From: Odoribacter lunatus
GTDB taxonomy: Bacteria > Bacteroidota > Bacteroidia > Bacteroidales > Marinifilaceae
Reading direction: 5' to 3'
Assembly: GCF_943193135.1 (NCBI RefSeq)
Contig: NZ_CALPCZ010000014.1
Location: 1 to 63,370 of the forward strand
Length of the DNA stretch: 63,370 nucleotides
In this document: in pieces, positions 53,006-61,758 of the stretch
Position numbering within the stretch: position 1 is the first letter of the stretch
How the letters are laid out: each line of letters begins with the position of its first letter
Translations under genes and position numbers: made by a program
Notes under the pieces: generated by a model
What the model was told of the DNA's origin: nothing
Database searches by the model: none
What the model saw: only the letters and a program-made list of their open reading frames with translations

Positions 53006-54028
53006 TTATTTACTGTTTTTCTTGTAATATTGAATCATCTTCGGGATAACAACATTTAAATCGCCTGTAATGACATAGTCGGCGAATTTGTTGATCGGTG
53101 CGTTGCTGTCGGTATTGATAGCGATGACCATTGCTGATTCTTCCATACCGGCGGTATGTTGGATTTGTCCGGAAATACCGCATGCAATATATAATTTCGG
53201 TCTAACGGTGACACCGGTTTGTCCGATCTGCCGCTCGTGTTCGCAGAATCCTGCATCTACGGCAGCACGGGAAGCACCGACTTCTCCTCCTAATACTTCA
53301 GCCAATTCATACAATAAATTGAAATTCTCCTTGGAGCCGACTCCGTATCCTCCGGCAACAATAATCGGCGCTGCTTTCAGATTGATTTTTGATTTTTCAA
53401 TTTGGCGTTCAATGACTTTTATGACGAAATCAACATCTGCATTTACGTATCGGTTGACATCGATATTTTTTACTTCTCCCTGATGAGAGGGGTTGTATAT
53501 TTCTTTTTTCATTACGCCTTCACGCACGGTTGCCATTTGAGGTCTGCATTCCGGATTTACAATAGTCGCAACGATGTTTCCTCCGAATGCCGGGCGGATT
53601 TGGTAAAGCAGGTTGTGATAAACTTGTTTGGTTTTGGCATCTTCATAGTCTCCAATTTCCAGACTGGTACAATCGGCTGTCAAGCCGCTGTGCAGGGCGG
53701 AGGAAACACGGGGTCCCAAGTCGCGTCCTATGCTGGTAGCCCCCATAAAGGCGATTTGCGGTTTTTCTTCTTTGAAGAGATTGACCAATACGGACGTATG
53801 GGGAAGTGTCGTGTAAGGAGCCAGGCGTTTGTCATCCCCTTTCCATAATACATCAACTCCGTATGGGAATACCTGTTTTTCCACGTCTTTTAATCCGGAA
53901 CCTAAAACGATAGCTTCCAGTTTTACACCTAATTTACTGGCAAGGGTACGGCCTTTGGTCAGCAATTCCAAGCTTACGTCGGCAATCGTACCATCTTCTA
54001 TTTCGCAATATACAAATACGCTGTTCAT
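53006..54028 (-). CDS. etfA: Electron transfer flavoprotein alpha subunit
   Basis: 340 residues. N-terminal alpha/beta domain (VFVYCEIEDGTIADVSLELL region) and C-terminal FAD domain with GGYGVGSKENFNLLYELAE, GASRAAVDAG, QIGQTGVTVRPKLYIACGISG and ESAMVIAINTDSNAPINKFAD motifs, all matching EtfA. It carries electrons to or from the acyl-CoA dehydrogenase encoded 15 bp downstream. etfB lies 46 bp upstream. Confidence 0.96.
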   Translation of the reverse strand: MNSVFVYCEIEDGTIADVSLELLTKGRTLASKLGVKLEAIVLGSGLKDVEKQVFPYGVDVLWKGDDKRLAPYTTLPHTSVLVNLFKEEKPQIAFMGATSIGRDLGPRVSSALHSGLTADCTSLEIGDYEDAKTKQVYHNLLYQIRPAFGGNIVATIVNPECRPQMATVREGVMKKEIYNPSHQGEVKNIDVNRYVNADVDFVIKVIERQIEKSKINLKAAPIIVAGGYGVGSKENFNLLYELAEVLGGEVGASRAAVDAGFCEHERQIGQTGVTVRPKLYIACGISGQIQHTAGMEESAMVIAINTDSNAPINKFADYVITGDLNVVIPKMIQYYKKNSK

Positions 54029-54074
54029 AATCTGATTTAATAAAGTTTGAAAGTTAATGAAGTTGATTGGCTGT

Positions 54075-54947
54075 TTATCCGATTGTGTGATTGCTGATCA
54101 ATTCTTTCACCATATTCTCAATCGCTTCGTCATTTGCTTCCACTGTTTTTGCTTCTTTGGCTTGGAAAACAACGTTCTCGATTGTTTTTACTTTCGTCGG
54201 TGAGCCGCTTAAACCAAGATCTTGTGGATCGCAGGTAATGTCGTTTACGCTCCATTCCGTGATTTTCAGGTATGGGCGTTGATTGATGATGCTGATGTAG
54301 TCGTCATCGGCATTTTGCATTTCGGATGCAGCCTTTGCATATTTGTATTGCATGACTCTTCTGGCATTGCGGGGACGACAGGATGCTGCAGAACCGTTTA
54401 CGGTGATGACAGCGGGAATCGGGCAAGTTACGACTTCGATACCTCTTTCCAAACGGCGGCGGATAGTCAATTCTTTGTCGTTGCAAGCCAATACTTCTTC
54501 TGCATAAGTAACTTGCGGAAGACCGAGTTTTTCTGCTACTTGCGGTCCTACTTGCGCTGTGTCTCCGTCAATAGCCTGACGTCCACAGATGATTAAATCG
54601 GCAGATAGATTTCGTAAAGCGCATGATAAAGCATAGGAGGTGGCAAGGGTATCGGAACCGGCAAAAGCCCGGTCAGATAATAAATAACCACCATCGGCTC
54701 CACGGAACATGGCTTCGCGAATAATTTCCGCAGCCCGACCGGGACCCATCGTTAAAATATGTACGGTAGAACCTTCGTTACTATCTTTGATTCTTAATGC
54801 TTGTTCCAGGGCATTTAAATCTTCCGGGTTGAAAATTGCAGGTAGGGCTGCTCTGTTAACAGTTCCGTCTGCCTTCATTGCATCTTTTCCCACATTTCGA
54901 GTGTCGGGAACTTGCTTTGCAAGAACAACGATTTTTAATCCTTTCAT
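54075..54947 (-). CDS. etfB: Electron transfer flavoprotein beta subunit
   Basis: 290 residues, the longer EtfB form seen in anaerobes (about 260 is usual). LKIVVLAKQVPDT start, FNPEDLNALEQALRIKD, the ADLIICGRQAIDGDTAQVGP motif and the EtfB signature region TYAEEVLACNDKELTIRRRL with the following VVTCPIPAVITV. Forms the heterodimer with EtfA; the pair shuttles electrons for the acyl-CoA dehydrogenase. Whether it bifurcates electrons (extra FAD in EtfB) cannot be settled by eye. First gene of the operon; no full consensus promoter is visible. Confidence 0.96.
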   Translation of the reverse strand: MKGLKIVVLAKQVPDTRNVGKDAMKADGTVNRAALPAIFNPEDLNALEQALRIKDSNEGSTVHILTMGPGRAAEIIREAMFRGADGGYLLSDRAFAGSDTLATSYALSCALRNLSADLIICGRQAIDGDTAQVGPQVAEKLGLPQVTYAEEVLACNDKELTIRRRLERGIEVVTCPIPAVITVNGSAASCRPRNARRVMQYKYAKAASEMQNADDDYISIINQRPYLKITEWSVNDITCDPQDLGLSGSPTKVKTIENVVFQAKEAKTVEANDEAIENMVKELISNHTIG

Positions 54948-55053
54948 GTGTGTATTTTAAATTATTGTGGTTAATATTTACCTTCTGTTATTTCGTTACA
55001 CTATTAAAATTCGGTAAAGGTAACATTTAAAATTGAAAAAGCTATTTTAATGT

Positions 55054-55809
55054 TTATTTTTCGATTGTATTACAACTCCAAATAGCCCAGCTTTTTTCTG
55101 CTTGCTTGATGAGCATTTCCCAACCGTTGCATGTGTGTGCGCCGTAAAAGGCTCCGCGTTTCATAAATTCCGTTGTTTCCGGATTATATACTAAATCAAA
55201 AAGATAGTGTCCGGAGTTTAAAAGCGAATAGGGAATATCCGGATAAGAGTGTATGTCCGGCCATGTTCCTAAAGGTGTTGTGTTTATGATTAACCGATAT
55301 TGGGAGAGCAGGGGGGCGATTTCATGATAGCCGATTTCATCGGCTTTTCGGGGGGTACGTGATACGATTAATGATTGAATGCCGAGTGCTTGTAAAACGA
55401 ATTTTACAGCTTTGGCCGCTCCGCCGTTTCCCAAGATAAGGGCATGGGTGATGTTTTCGGGAATAAAGCGAATCAGGGCGTATTTGAAACCATAGACGTC
55501 AGTGTTGTATCCGATAAATTGGAGTTGTGAATTTTGCGAAATAATCTTGACGCAATTGACAGCACCGATTTTCTGAGCTTCTTCGCTCAATACATCTAAA
55601 AAAGGAATGATGGATTGTTTATGAGGAATTGTTACATTGAAGCCTTTCAAATTTTTATAGCGGGATAATAAAGGTAAGATTTCCGATATGTCTTCCTGTT
55701 CAAATTTCAAGTATTCCGCTTCAATCTTTTCACATTGAAATTTTTCCGAGAAATAGCGTTGGGAAAATGAATGTTTTAAAGGAAACCCTACGATGCCATA
55801 AGTATCCAT
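55054..55809 (-). CDS. aroE: Shikimate dehydrogenase
   Basis: 251 residues, a little shorter than the common ~270. Reduces 3-dehydroshikimate with NADPH in aromatic amino acid synthesis. Shikimate-binding GFPLKHSFSQRYF (8-20), catalytic Lys64 in NVTIPHK, Asp104 in GYNTDVYGF, the dinucleotide motif LGNGGAAKAV and NTTPLG are present. It starts 3 bp after the DUF368 gene and is the last gene of a four-gene minus-strand run. Confidence 0.94.
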   Translation of the reverse strand: MDTYGIVGFPLKHSFSQRYFSEKFQCEKIEAEYLKFEQEDISEILPLLSRYKNLKGFNVTIPHKQSIIPFLDVLSEEAQKIGAVNCVKIISQNSQLQFIGYNTDVYGFKYALIRFIPENITHALILGNGGAAKAVKFVLQALGIQSLIVSRTPRKADEIGYHEIAPLLSQYRLIINTTPLGTWPDIHSYPDIPYSLLNSGHYLFDLVYNPETTEFMKRGAFYGAHTCNGWEMLIKQAEKSWAIWSCNTIEK

Positions 55810-55812
55810 GCT

Positions 55813-56703
55813 TTAAAGCTGTTTTTTTAATTTTCGGGCAAGATATTCAATCCCTTGTATCAGAAAAAAGCCGAGCAGGCATAAAAGAACAGCACGTCCT
55901 ATAAATGGGTCGGATTGGGTTGCATATTTGTCCGGTAATACGTTTAGTCCGGAAGTTTCTTTCCATGGCCATACTTTATTTAAAGAGCCTAGCATAAATC
56001 CTGTCAATAAGGCTATAGTTAAAGCATGGTGGTTTTTCAGTAGCCAGGACAGAAAATGGGAAAAACTGATGATCCCGATAACGGCTCCGATAGCGAAGAG
56101 CAGAATGATTCCTAAATGTAACTCACTAATGGCTTCCATGATGAAACTATATTTTCCAAGCAAGAGTAAAATAAATGCTCCTGAAATGCCGGGTAATATC
56201 ATGGCGCAAATGGCTATTGCACCGGATAACATGATGAACCACCATGTTTCCGGTGTAGAAGCGGGGGATAGAATGGTAATCGTATAAGCTCCCGCACCTC
56301 CTGCTATTAGTGCAATCCAGGTGGAGAAATTCCATTGTTGTATTTCTTTGGATATGAGTAAAGCGGATGCAATAATCAAACCAAAAAAGAATGACCAGAT
56401 TTCAATCGGATGTGTGGTAAGTAGATAGTTCATCAATTTGGCTAAGGAAAAGATTGAAATACCGATGCCACAGAGTACGGAAAGCAGGAAACTACCGTTT
56501 ATTTTTTTCCACAATTCTTTGAATTTTAGCTGAAAGAGTAGTTTTAATGCAGCTAGATCAAAACTTTTTATGGAGTAGATTAATTCTTCGTAAATGCCTG
56601 TAATGAATGCGATTGTGCCTCCGGATACTCCGGGAACAACATCAGCAGCTCCCATACAACAGCCTTTAATGACCAATAAAAGATAATTTCTTTGTTTCCC
56701 CAT
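55813..56703 (-). CDS. DUF368 membrane protein
   Basis: 296 residues with about eight transmembrane helices. The N-terminal signature GAADVVPGVSGGTIAFITG (18-36) and an internal related segment with MILPGISGAFILLLLGKY identify DUF368, a family recently linked to polyprenyl-phosphate lipid recycling across the membrane in other bacteria (the PopT/DUF368 proposal). That role here is inference. It is encoded between the DUF4301 gene and aroE, probably in one operon. Confidence 0.9.
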   Translation of the reverse strand: MGKQRNYLLLVIKGCCMGAADVVPGVSGGTIAFITGIYEELIYSIKSFDLAALKLLFQLKFKELWKKINGSFLLSVLCGIGISIFSLAKLMNYLLTTHPIEIWSFFFGLIIASALLISKEIQQWNFSTWIALIAGGAGAYTITILSPASTPETWWFIMLSGAIAICAMILPGISGAFILLLLGKYSFIMEAISELHLGIILLFAIGAVIGIISFSHFLSWLLKNHHALTIALLTGFMLGSLNKVWPWKETSGLNVLPDKYATQSDPFIGRAVLLCLLGFFLIQGIEYLARKLKKQL

Positions 56704-56739
56704 AACAACCGATTGATTTATATAAAATAGGTATTGTGT

Positions 56740-58302
56740 TTAAGATTTGGAAAAAACATTCCGATGTTCAAATCTTCTCAAATCAAATACGGTTTTTACG
56801 GGTGTAAAAGTAGACAACGGAACTTCTACGAATATAGTAATCCATTGAGCCATGGCTCCGTTCCAGAGACCGGGCAATTCTTGTACTTTTATGTCTTTTC
56901 CTTTGTATGATTTGTTTGTGATAAATCCCTGACTTTGGTCGATAAAGTCTGGCAGGTCGAATCGTTTGCCCTTGTAATTACGGGTACCACAAACAATATC
57001 CACTGGATTGAAATGGGTGGAACAATCAAAGATTTTTTTCTGTTCCTTGTCTTTTAGGTTGATTTGCGCCGATTCGATAATCATTAATCTGGAACTGCCA
57101 TCACTTGTCTTTACCCAGAAAGGTCCTCCGCCAGGCTCTCCTTCGTTTTTAACCATACCGCAAACCCGGATAGGACGATTGAGGATATGTTGTAAGAATT
57201 TGATTCTTTCTTTTTGGGATGAGAAATTCAAGTTGTTTGCTTTTTTATAACCGATATTATTTTCAATAAAGGCATCAATTTCGTCTAATTCGGAATCTGT
57301 AATAGTCTTTTTTTCCAAAAGGTCAAGTTGTTCAAATACTTTGCTTTGAGTTTCCAACAAGACTCCCCCCAATAATTTTTTGAATTTAATGGTATCGGCT
57401 TTGCTGCGGTCCGGAATAACATTATCGATATTTTTAATAAAAATGACGTCGGCATTGATTTCATTTAAATTGTAAATCAAGGCGCCGTGTCCCCCCGGAC
57501 GGAAAAGGATTTTGCCGGAATCATCCCGAACGAGTTCTCCTTTTTCATCTATACTGACAATATCTGTAGAAGGTTTTTGAATGGAGAAAGTAACTTCATA
57601 TTTTACATCAAACATTTTTTCAAATACTTTGGTTACTTTTTTTAGCCGATTTTTGAATAGTTCAACATATTCGGAGGAAACAGTAAAATGCAGGCGAGCT
57701 TGTTTGCCTTTTTTGCAATAGAGTGCAGCTTCCACTAAATGTTCGTCAAAAGCTGTTCTGACGAAATCACGATATACATGGAAATCAACCAGTCCTTTCG
57801 GAGTATTTCCGTAATTTAATCCTTTCGGCCCGAGGATGTATTCTAGGATTTCTCTGAACATTCTTTTATCCAGCAATTTATCCAGGTCTTTTCCTTTTTC
57901 CCACATAATATTCTTCAATCGGGAATAGAAAGGGAACTCATTCAGGTGTGTAAAGAAATCATGCATGCTGTTGGGCTCCGTATCCTGTACAAATTCTAGA
58001 AAATCTTCGGTAGAGCCGGTATACTTTTCTAAAAATGTGAAAAGTGATTTAAACATTCGGGTGGCGGAGCCGGAAGCCGGAACCATTTTTACAACTTCGG
58101 CATTCTGTATCCCTTCTTCATAAAGATCCGTGAGGTAATTTTGTTCATCGGTAGGTATGGTTTTTATTCCGTTTTCAAGGGTAGCAGGTTCTGTAAGATT
58201 CACATAATCAAAACCTTTTTGAAAATTTTCAATCTGTTGATCAATTTGTTCACACTTGATACCCCGGTCTTTAAATTCTTTTAAATCTTCTTTTGTATAC
58301 AT
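56740..58302 (-). CDS. DUF4301 protein
   Basis: 520 residues matching the Bacteroidetes family DUF4301 throughout. Visible landmarks are VKMVPASGSATRMFKSLFTF near 80-100, the YILGPKGLNYGNTPKGLVDFH region, LFRPGGHGALIYNLNEINAD and VCGTRNYKGKRFDL. The PASGSATRM and GGHGALI pieces resemble nucleotide-sugar pyrophosphorylase loops, so a nucleotidyltransferase-like fold is possible, but the function is unknown. No signal peptide. The stop of the small acidic protein gene lies 1 bp upstream. Confidence 0.85.
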   Translation of the reverse strand: MYTKEDLKEFKDRGIKCEQIDQQIENFQKGFDYVNLTEPATLENGIKTIPTDEQNYLTDLYEEGIQNAEVVKMVPASGSATRMFKSLFTFLEKYTGSTEDFLEFVQDTEPNSMHDFFTHLNEFPFYSRLKNIMWEKGKDLDKLLDKRMFREILEYILGPKGLNYGNTPKGLVDFHVYRDFVRTAFDEHLVEAALYCKKGKQARLHFTVSSEYVELFKNRLKKVTKVFEKMFDVKYEVTFSIQKPSTDIVSIDEKGELVRDDSGKILFRPGGHGALIYNLNEINADVIFIKNIDNVIPDRSKADTIKFKKLLGGVLLETQSKVFEQLDLLEKKTITDSELDEIDAFIENNIGYKKANNLNFSSQKERIKFLQHILNRPIRVCGMVKNEGEPGGGPFWVKTSDGSSRLMIIESAQINLKDKEQKKIFDCSTHFNPVDIVCGTRNYKGKRFDLPDFIDQSQGFITNKSYKGKDIKVQELPGLWNGAMAQWITIFVEVPLSTFTPVKTVFDLRRFEHRNVFSKS

Positions 58303-58303
58303 A

Positions 58304-58558
58304 TTATAATTCTTCTAAATTATCATATAGTTCTTCTTGATTGTCCAATTCTTTTTCATAAAAATCTTCCGCCTCTTCCAACAATGTATCAATATCATCT
58401 TGAGAAAAAGGTTCTTCGTCAATCCAATGAATATGCTGATTACTGTAAAATCCATCCAGATCACATTCAATAATACAACGTGGTTTCTCTGTATGCACGA
58501 CATAGACTAAATCACTTGATTCCTGCGAATTGTCTGCAATAAGAAATTTAGGTAACAT
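58304..58558 (-). CDS. Small acidic conserved-looking protein
   Basis: 84 residues, strongly acidic, especially the last 40 (EEPFSQDDIDTLLEEAEDF). No signal peptide or known domain. A TAACTTTG box (58581-58588, minus) lies 22 bp before the start, and the gene abuts the DUF4301 gene with 1 bp between them, which argues that it is real and cotranscribed. Function unknown. Confidence 0.7.
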   Translation of the reverse strand: MLPKFLIADNSQESSDLVYVVHTEKPRCIIECDLDGFYSNQHIHWIDEEPFSQDDIDTLLEEAEDFYEKELDNQEELYDNLEEL

Positions 58559-58580
58559 GATTTTATATTTAATTATAGTA

Positions 58581-58588
58581 CAAAGTTA
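58581..58588 (-). promoter_or_regulatory. -7 box for small acidic protein-DUF4301-DUF368-aroE operon
   Basis: TAACTTTG on the minus strand, perfect TAnnTTTG. The nearest TTTG upstream (58613-58616) is 24 bp away, longer than usual, so the -33 is uncertain. Confidence 0.5.
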
Positions 58589-58739
58589 AAATAAATCTCC
58601 GGAATAACGACACAAAACAGATAGAAATGAATATAATATATTTATAATCAAGTATTTAATAAATAAATATATAATAAAAAGGAATATGTGTTCATGTCTG
58701 TTTTTCAGGGAGCAAATTGTACTCTATCGGTTCTGAATT

Positions 58740-58805
58740 AAAAAGGATATGTTTTTGATGCAAAAACATATCCTTTTTGCACTGAAAACATATACTTTTT
58801 AAAAA
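58740..58805. repeat. Palindromic-word array C (GGATATG/CATATCC words)
   Basis: Three words start at 58740, 58762 and 58785 (period 22-23) with cores GGATATG, CATATCC and CATATAC between A and T runs; linkers are GATGC and GCACTG. Words 1 and 2 form a perfect 17-bp inverted repeat. Shares the exact 19-mer TATGTTTTTGATGCAAAAA with array B (15960-15978), 43 kb away. Confidence 0.9.
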
Positions 58806-59286
58806 CGTTTTAATCTCTTTTATATCGATATATAATTTTAACTATAGATTTATATTTTTAACATAGGTATTGATAGGATTTCTTTGGCATATTTCTGTGT
58901 AACATAAATTCAATTCAGAATATTCGATTCTCAGAGAGTTTATTTTACATTTTCTTTTTCTTTTTCTTTTCCTTCGCACCTTTTATATATATTTAATATG
59001 AGCTATACGAATTATAAAATCCATATATTTTTAAATATACCATTCGCACATTTTTCACGTAATTTTTTAATATATAATAGAAAAATATAATTTAGAATAA
59101 TTATAAATTGAAATTAATAGGCAATAAAAAGTTTTTTTTACACGACTTGGTAAATATATCATATACAACTGAAAAACAGATATTTATAATTTTTACTTTG
59201 TGGAAAATGACTGCGAAGGATGGTTTTGTTGGGTAAATTGGTGTGTTGATCGTATCTTGTTTTATTCTCTTTTATCAAAAAAAGTA

Positions 59287-59294
59287 TAATTTTG
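59287..59294 (+). promoter_or_regulatory. -7 box for dockerin-like secreted protein gene
   Basis: TAATTTTG, perfect TAnnTTTG, 24 bp before ATG 59319. No clear -33 TTTG at 19-21 bp. Its presence rules out the TTG at 59292 as a start. Confidence 0.45.
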
Positions 59295-59318
59295 CCTTAC
59301 GTAAAGAAGTATTCAGAA

Positions 59319-61757
59319 ATGAAGAAATATTTTTTTAGATTAATCGGGATTATTGCCATATTATGGCTTTTAGGGGAGAAAGAAGCCTTTGCGCAAGGTT
59401 TATTGTGGACTGATTCATTGCGGGTAAGCATTGAAGATTCTACGGTTGTGAATTATTCTGATGGACCTTATTTGGAGTTTTCTATTTTCATTGAGCGTAC
59501 AAATGCCAGTTGGAATATGAGTGATACTGTATTAGGAAACAGTGACCTTTATTTTTATGCGAACTTTAGCGCTTTCGATGGTGATCCGCAGTTTGTGTGG
59601 GTACATGATAGTTTGAGTACGGGTATTGTTTCTATAGGTAGTGGAAATCCGAATGCGGTATTACAGGCTAATGTGGGTGTTTGGGCAGAGCGATTACATA
59701 TAGCTTTAACACGTCAGGATGCAGGACAAGGGAATGCTATATTGGGAGTTAATGTGAATTCCGGTGCAAAATACAAATTGAGATTGGCAGTCGGAAAACG
59801 AGAGAAGTTATGTACAGTGCGTTGGAAGTTAAGAACGCCGTTGTCAGTTATTTTAGGTATAAAGTGGGATACAGGTGTGCGTGGAGCCACAGGTTTACAA
59901 ACGTATGGTGGTAATCCTATTATAGAGGCATTAACGGGAGATGTAGAGAAACTTCCCTCGGATTTGTTGAATGTGGATTGTATGGAGAAGAAATATTATG
60001 TTTGTGAAAAAGGACCTTTATCTATAGGTTTGCATGCGGAATCTACAGGTAAGGGACTTGTTTACGAATGGTATGATTCCCTGCCGGGAGCTCCTTCTTA
60101 TCCGATAGTAAGTACAGATACTTTACAGAATCGGACTTTGCCAACTGGGAAGAATTATACGTATCATTATAAATTTAATGGAGAAGGGGATACCTTATAT
60201 ATAGATGAGGTCCCTCTGTCAATAGATTCTATTTATTTTTATTGTTTGGTTAAGGATACAACATTAACAACCCATCCGGAAGTTTGGTGCGGAACACAGT
60301 TGATAGTTCGAGATCAAATTAAGGGATTTATTTCACCATTGAGCGATGACTATGTTGCCAATAGAATAGATACAATTACGAAATGTGCCGGACAAGAGAC
60401 GGTGGATGCTCGTTTTAATTTCTATGGGGTTTCAGAGAATGAATTGACAGATATTGATTCTGTTTACATGATTTATTGGGTAGATCCATGTGATGGAGGA
60501 CCTTTATCTGCAGATACGGTGAAAGTCGGTATTACAACATTAAGTGAGTCAAGTACTCAAATAAATGGTGAAACCGTTTATTATTGGCAAGATAAAGTAA
60601 TGGGGAAAGGCAAAGTTTTTATTCATAAAATATGGACACGTTATTGTGATAATGCATTAGTGGCAGTTGATTATGATACTGTTTTTATAAAAGAGGATAA
60701 TCTTCAGATGCTTCCTCTCCTTACGGTTGCTTCAGGACAAACTATAATAATGGATTCTATTAATTCACCTGTATTTACCTATGGTACATCTAATTGGCCG
60801 ATTACTACTAATGGTATTGTTTCTTTGCGTGGTTTAGGGAGTATATCAAGAGGTCCTTTGAATAAATTGCCTTTTAGTTATACTGCTAAAGATACGACAG
60901 GATTGGATACGGTGTTATATAAGATGCCTGAGGGTCAATGTGCTTATATGAGGGAAATTGAAGTGCAGGATTTAAAATATCTTACATTGAAAGTGTATTT
61001 ATGGGGAGCGTGGCGAGAGGGGCTAAATTCAATGTATGCTTTTATGGGAGATGTGTCTAATGTGAATACATTTACGAAAATGCAGGATTTATCAGGAGCC
61101 TATTTTGTATCACCTTATAATCCTGATGTTAAAATAACGACGAATCGATTGCGTGAAATTGTTCAGAAAAGAAAGGATAATGGTGAATTGGGTTTTGTTG
61201 ATTGGCTTGAAGTTGCAGTAGTAGAAGCAGACTCTAATATCGGTTCTCTAATTTATCCATTTAATATTATTAAGAAGGTTGATTCGTTATCGTGTTTTTT
61301 AAGGGAAGATGGTATTGTTTGTGATACAGCTGGTAATCCATATATTGGTTTTAAAAATTTACCTCAGAATGATTATTATGTGGTGGTAAGACATCGAAAT
61401 CATTTGGGAATAATGTCTAATGTGAAAATAGCTTTAAGTTCATCAATTCCAAGTGGTGTTATGCTAGACTTTACATCAACGATAGCTCCGATAGCAGGAA
61501 TTACGAATGTTGCTTATTATAAACCGCCGACAATAAATAATTATTTTATGTATGTGGGGGATGTTGATGCAAATGAAAAAATAACAACAGCTGATAGAAA
61601 TAAGATTCAGTTGAATGTAAATTCATCAATGAATTACTATGTGGAAGATATAGATTTTAATCTGCGAGTTAATACTGTTGATATAAATACCTGGGGGACT
61701 GCTAAAGCGAATACAGCAACAGGATATATAAATCCGACACAGGCTTTTATTTGGTGA
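59319..61757 (+). CDS. Secreted protein with C-terminal dockerin-like calcium loops
   Basis: 812 residues from ATG 59319; signal peptide ends near GEKEAFAQ. A beta-sandwich N-terminal domain (about 27-205, with NSDLYFYANFSAF and a closing VRWKL strand) is followed by Ig-like sequence (about 225-545). A conserved Bacteroidetes module (about 560-740) runs from LTLKVYLWGAWREG to YYVVVRHRNHLGIMSN and the LDFTS strand. The end has two 12-residue calcium-loop motifs, DVDANEKITTAD (748-759) and DIDFNLRVNTVD (777-788), spaced as in type I dockerins. No CHU_C or type A T9SS domain is present. Probably a surface or extracellular protein; function unknown. The next gene, 2 bp later, has a related N-terminal domain. 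Confidence 0.8.
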   Translation: MKKYFFRLIGIIAILWLLGEKEAFAQGLLWTDSLRVSIEDSTVVNYSDGPYLEFSIFIERTNASWNMSDTVLGNSDLYFYANFSAFDGDPQFVWVHDSLSTGIVSIGSGNPNAVLQANVGVWAERLHIALTRQDAGQGNAILGVNVNSGAKYKLRLAVGKREKLCTVRWKLRTPLSVILGIKWDTGVRGATGLQTYGGNPIIEALTGDVEKLPSDLLNVDCMEKKYYVCEKGPLSIGLHAESTGKGLVYEWYDSLPGAPSYPIVSTDTLQNRTLPTGKNYTYHYKFNGEGDTLYIDEVPLSIDSIYFYCLVKDTTLTTHPEVWCGTQLIVRDQIKGFISPLSDDYVANRIDTITKCAGQETVDARFNFYGVSENELTDIDSVYMIYWVDPCDGGPLSADTVKVGITTLSESSTQINGETVYYWQDKVMGKGKVFIHKIWTRYCDNALVAVDYDTVFIKEDNLQMLPLLTVASGQTIIMDSINSPVFTYGTSNWPITTNGIVSLRGLGSISRGPLNKLPFSYTAKDTTGLDTVLYKMPEGQCAYMREIEVQDLKYLTLKVYLWGAWREGLNSMYAFMGDVSNVNTFTKMQDLSGAYFVSPYNPDVKITTNRLREIVQKRKDNGELGFVDWLEVAVVEADSNIGSLIYPFNIIKKVDSLSCFLREDGIVCDTAGNPYIGFKNLPQNDYYVVVRHRNHLGIMSNVKIALSSSIPSGVMLDFTSTIAPIAGITNVAYYKPPTINNYFMYVGDVDANEKITTADRNKIQLNVNSSMNYYVEDIDFNLRVNTVDINTWGTAKANTATGYINPTQAFIW

Positions 61758-61758
61758 T

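Larger units (their letters stand above)
58559..59318. other. 760-bp AT-rich intergenic region
   Basis: Very AT-rich DNA between divergent genes. It holds the -7 box of the minus operon (58581-58588), palindromic-word array C (58740-58805), a pyrimidine-rich run near 58950-58985 and a -7 box TAATTTTG (59287-59294) for the plus-strand gene. No gene is seen. Confidence 0.65.
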
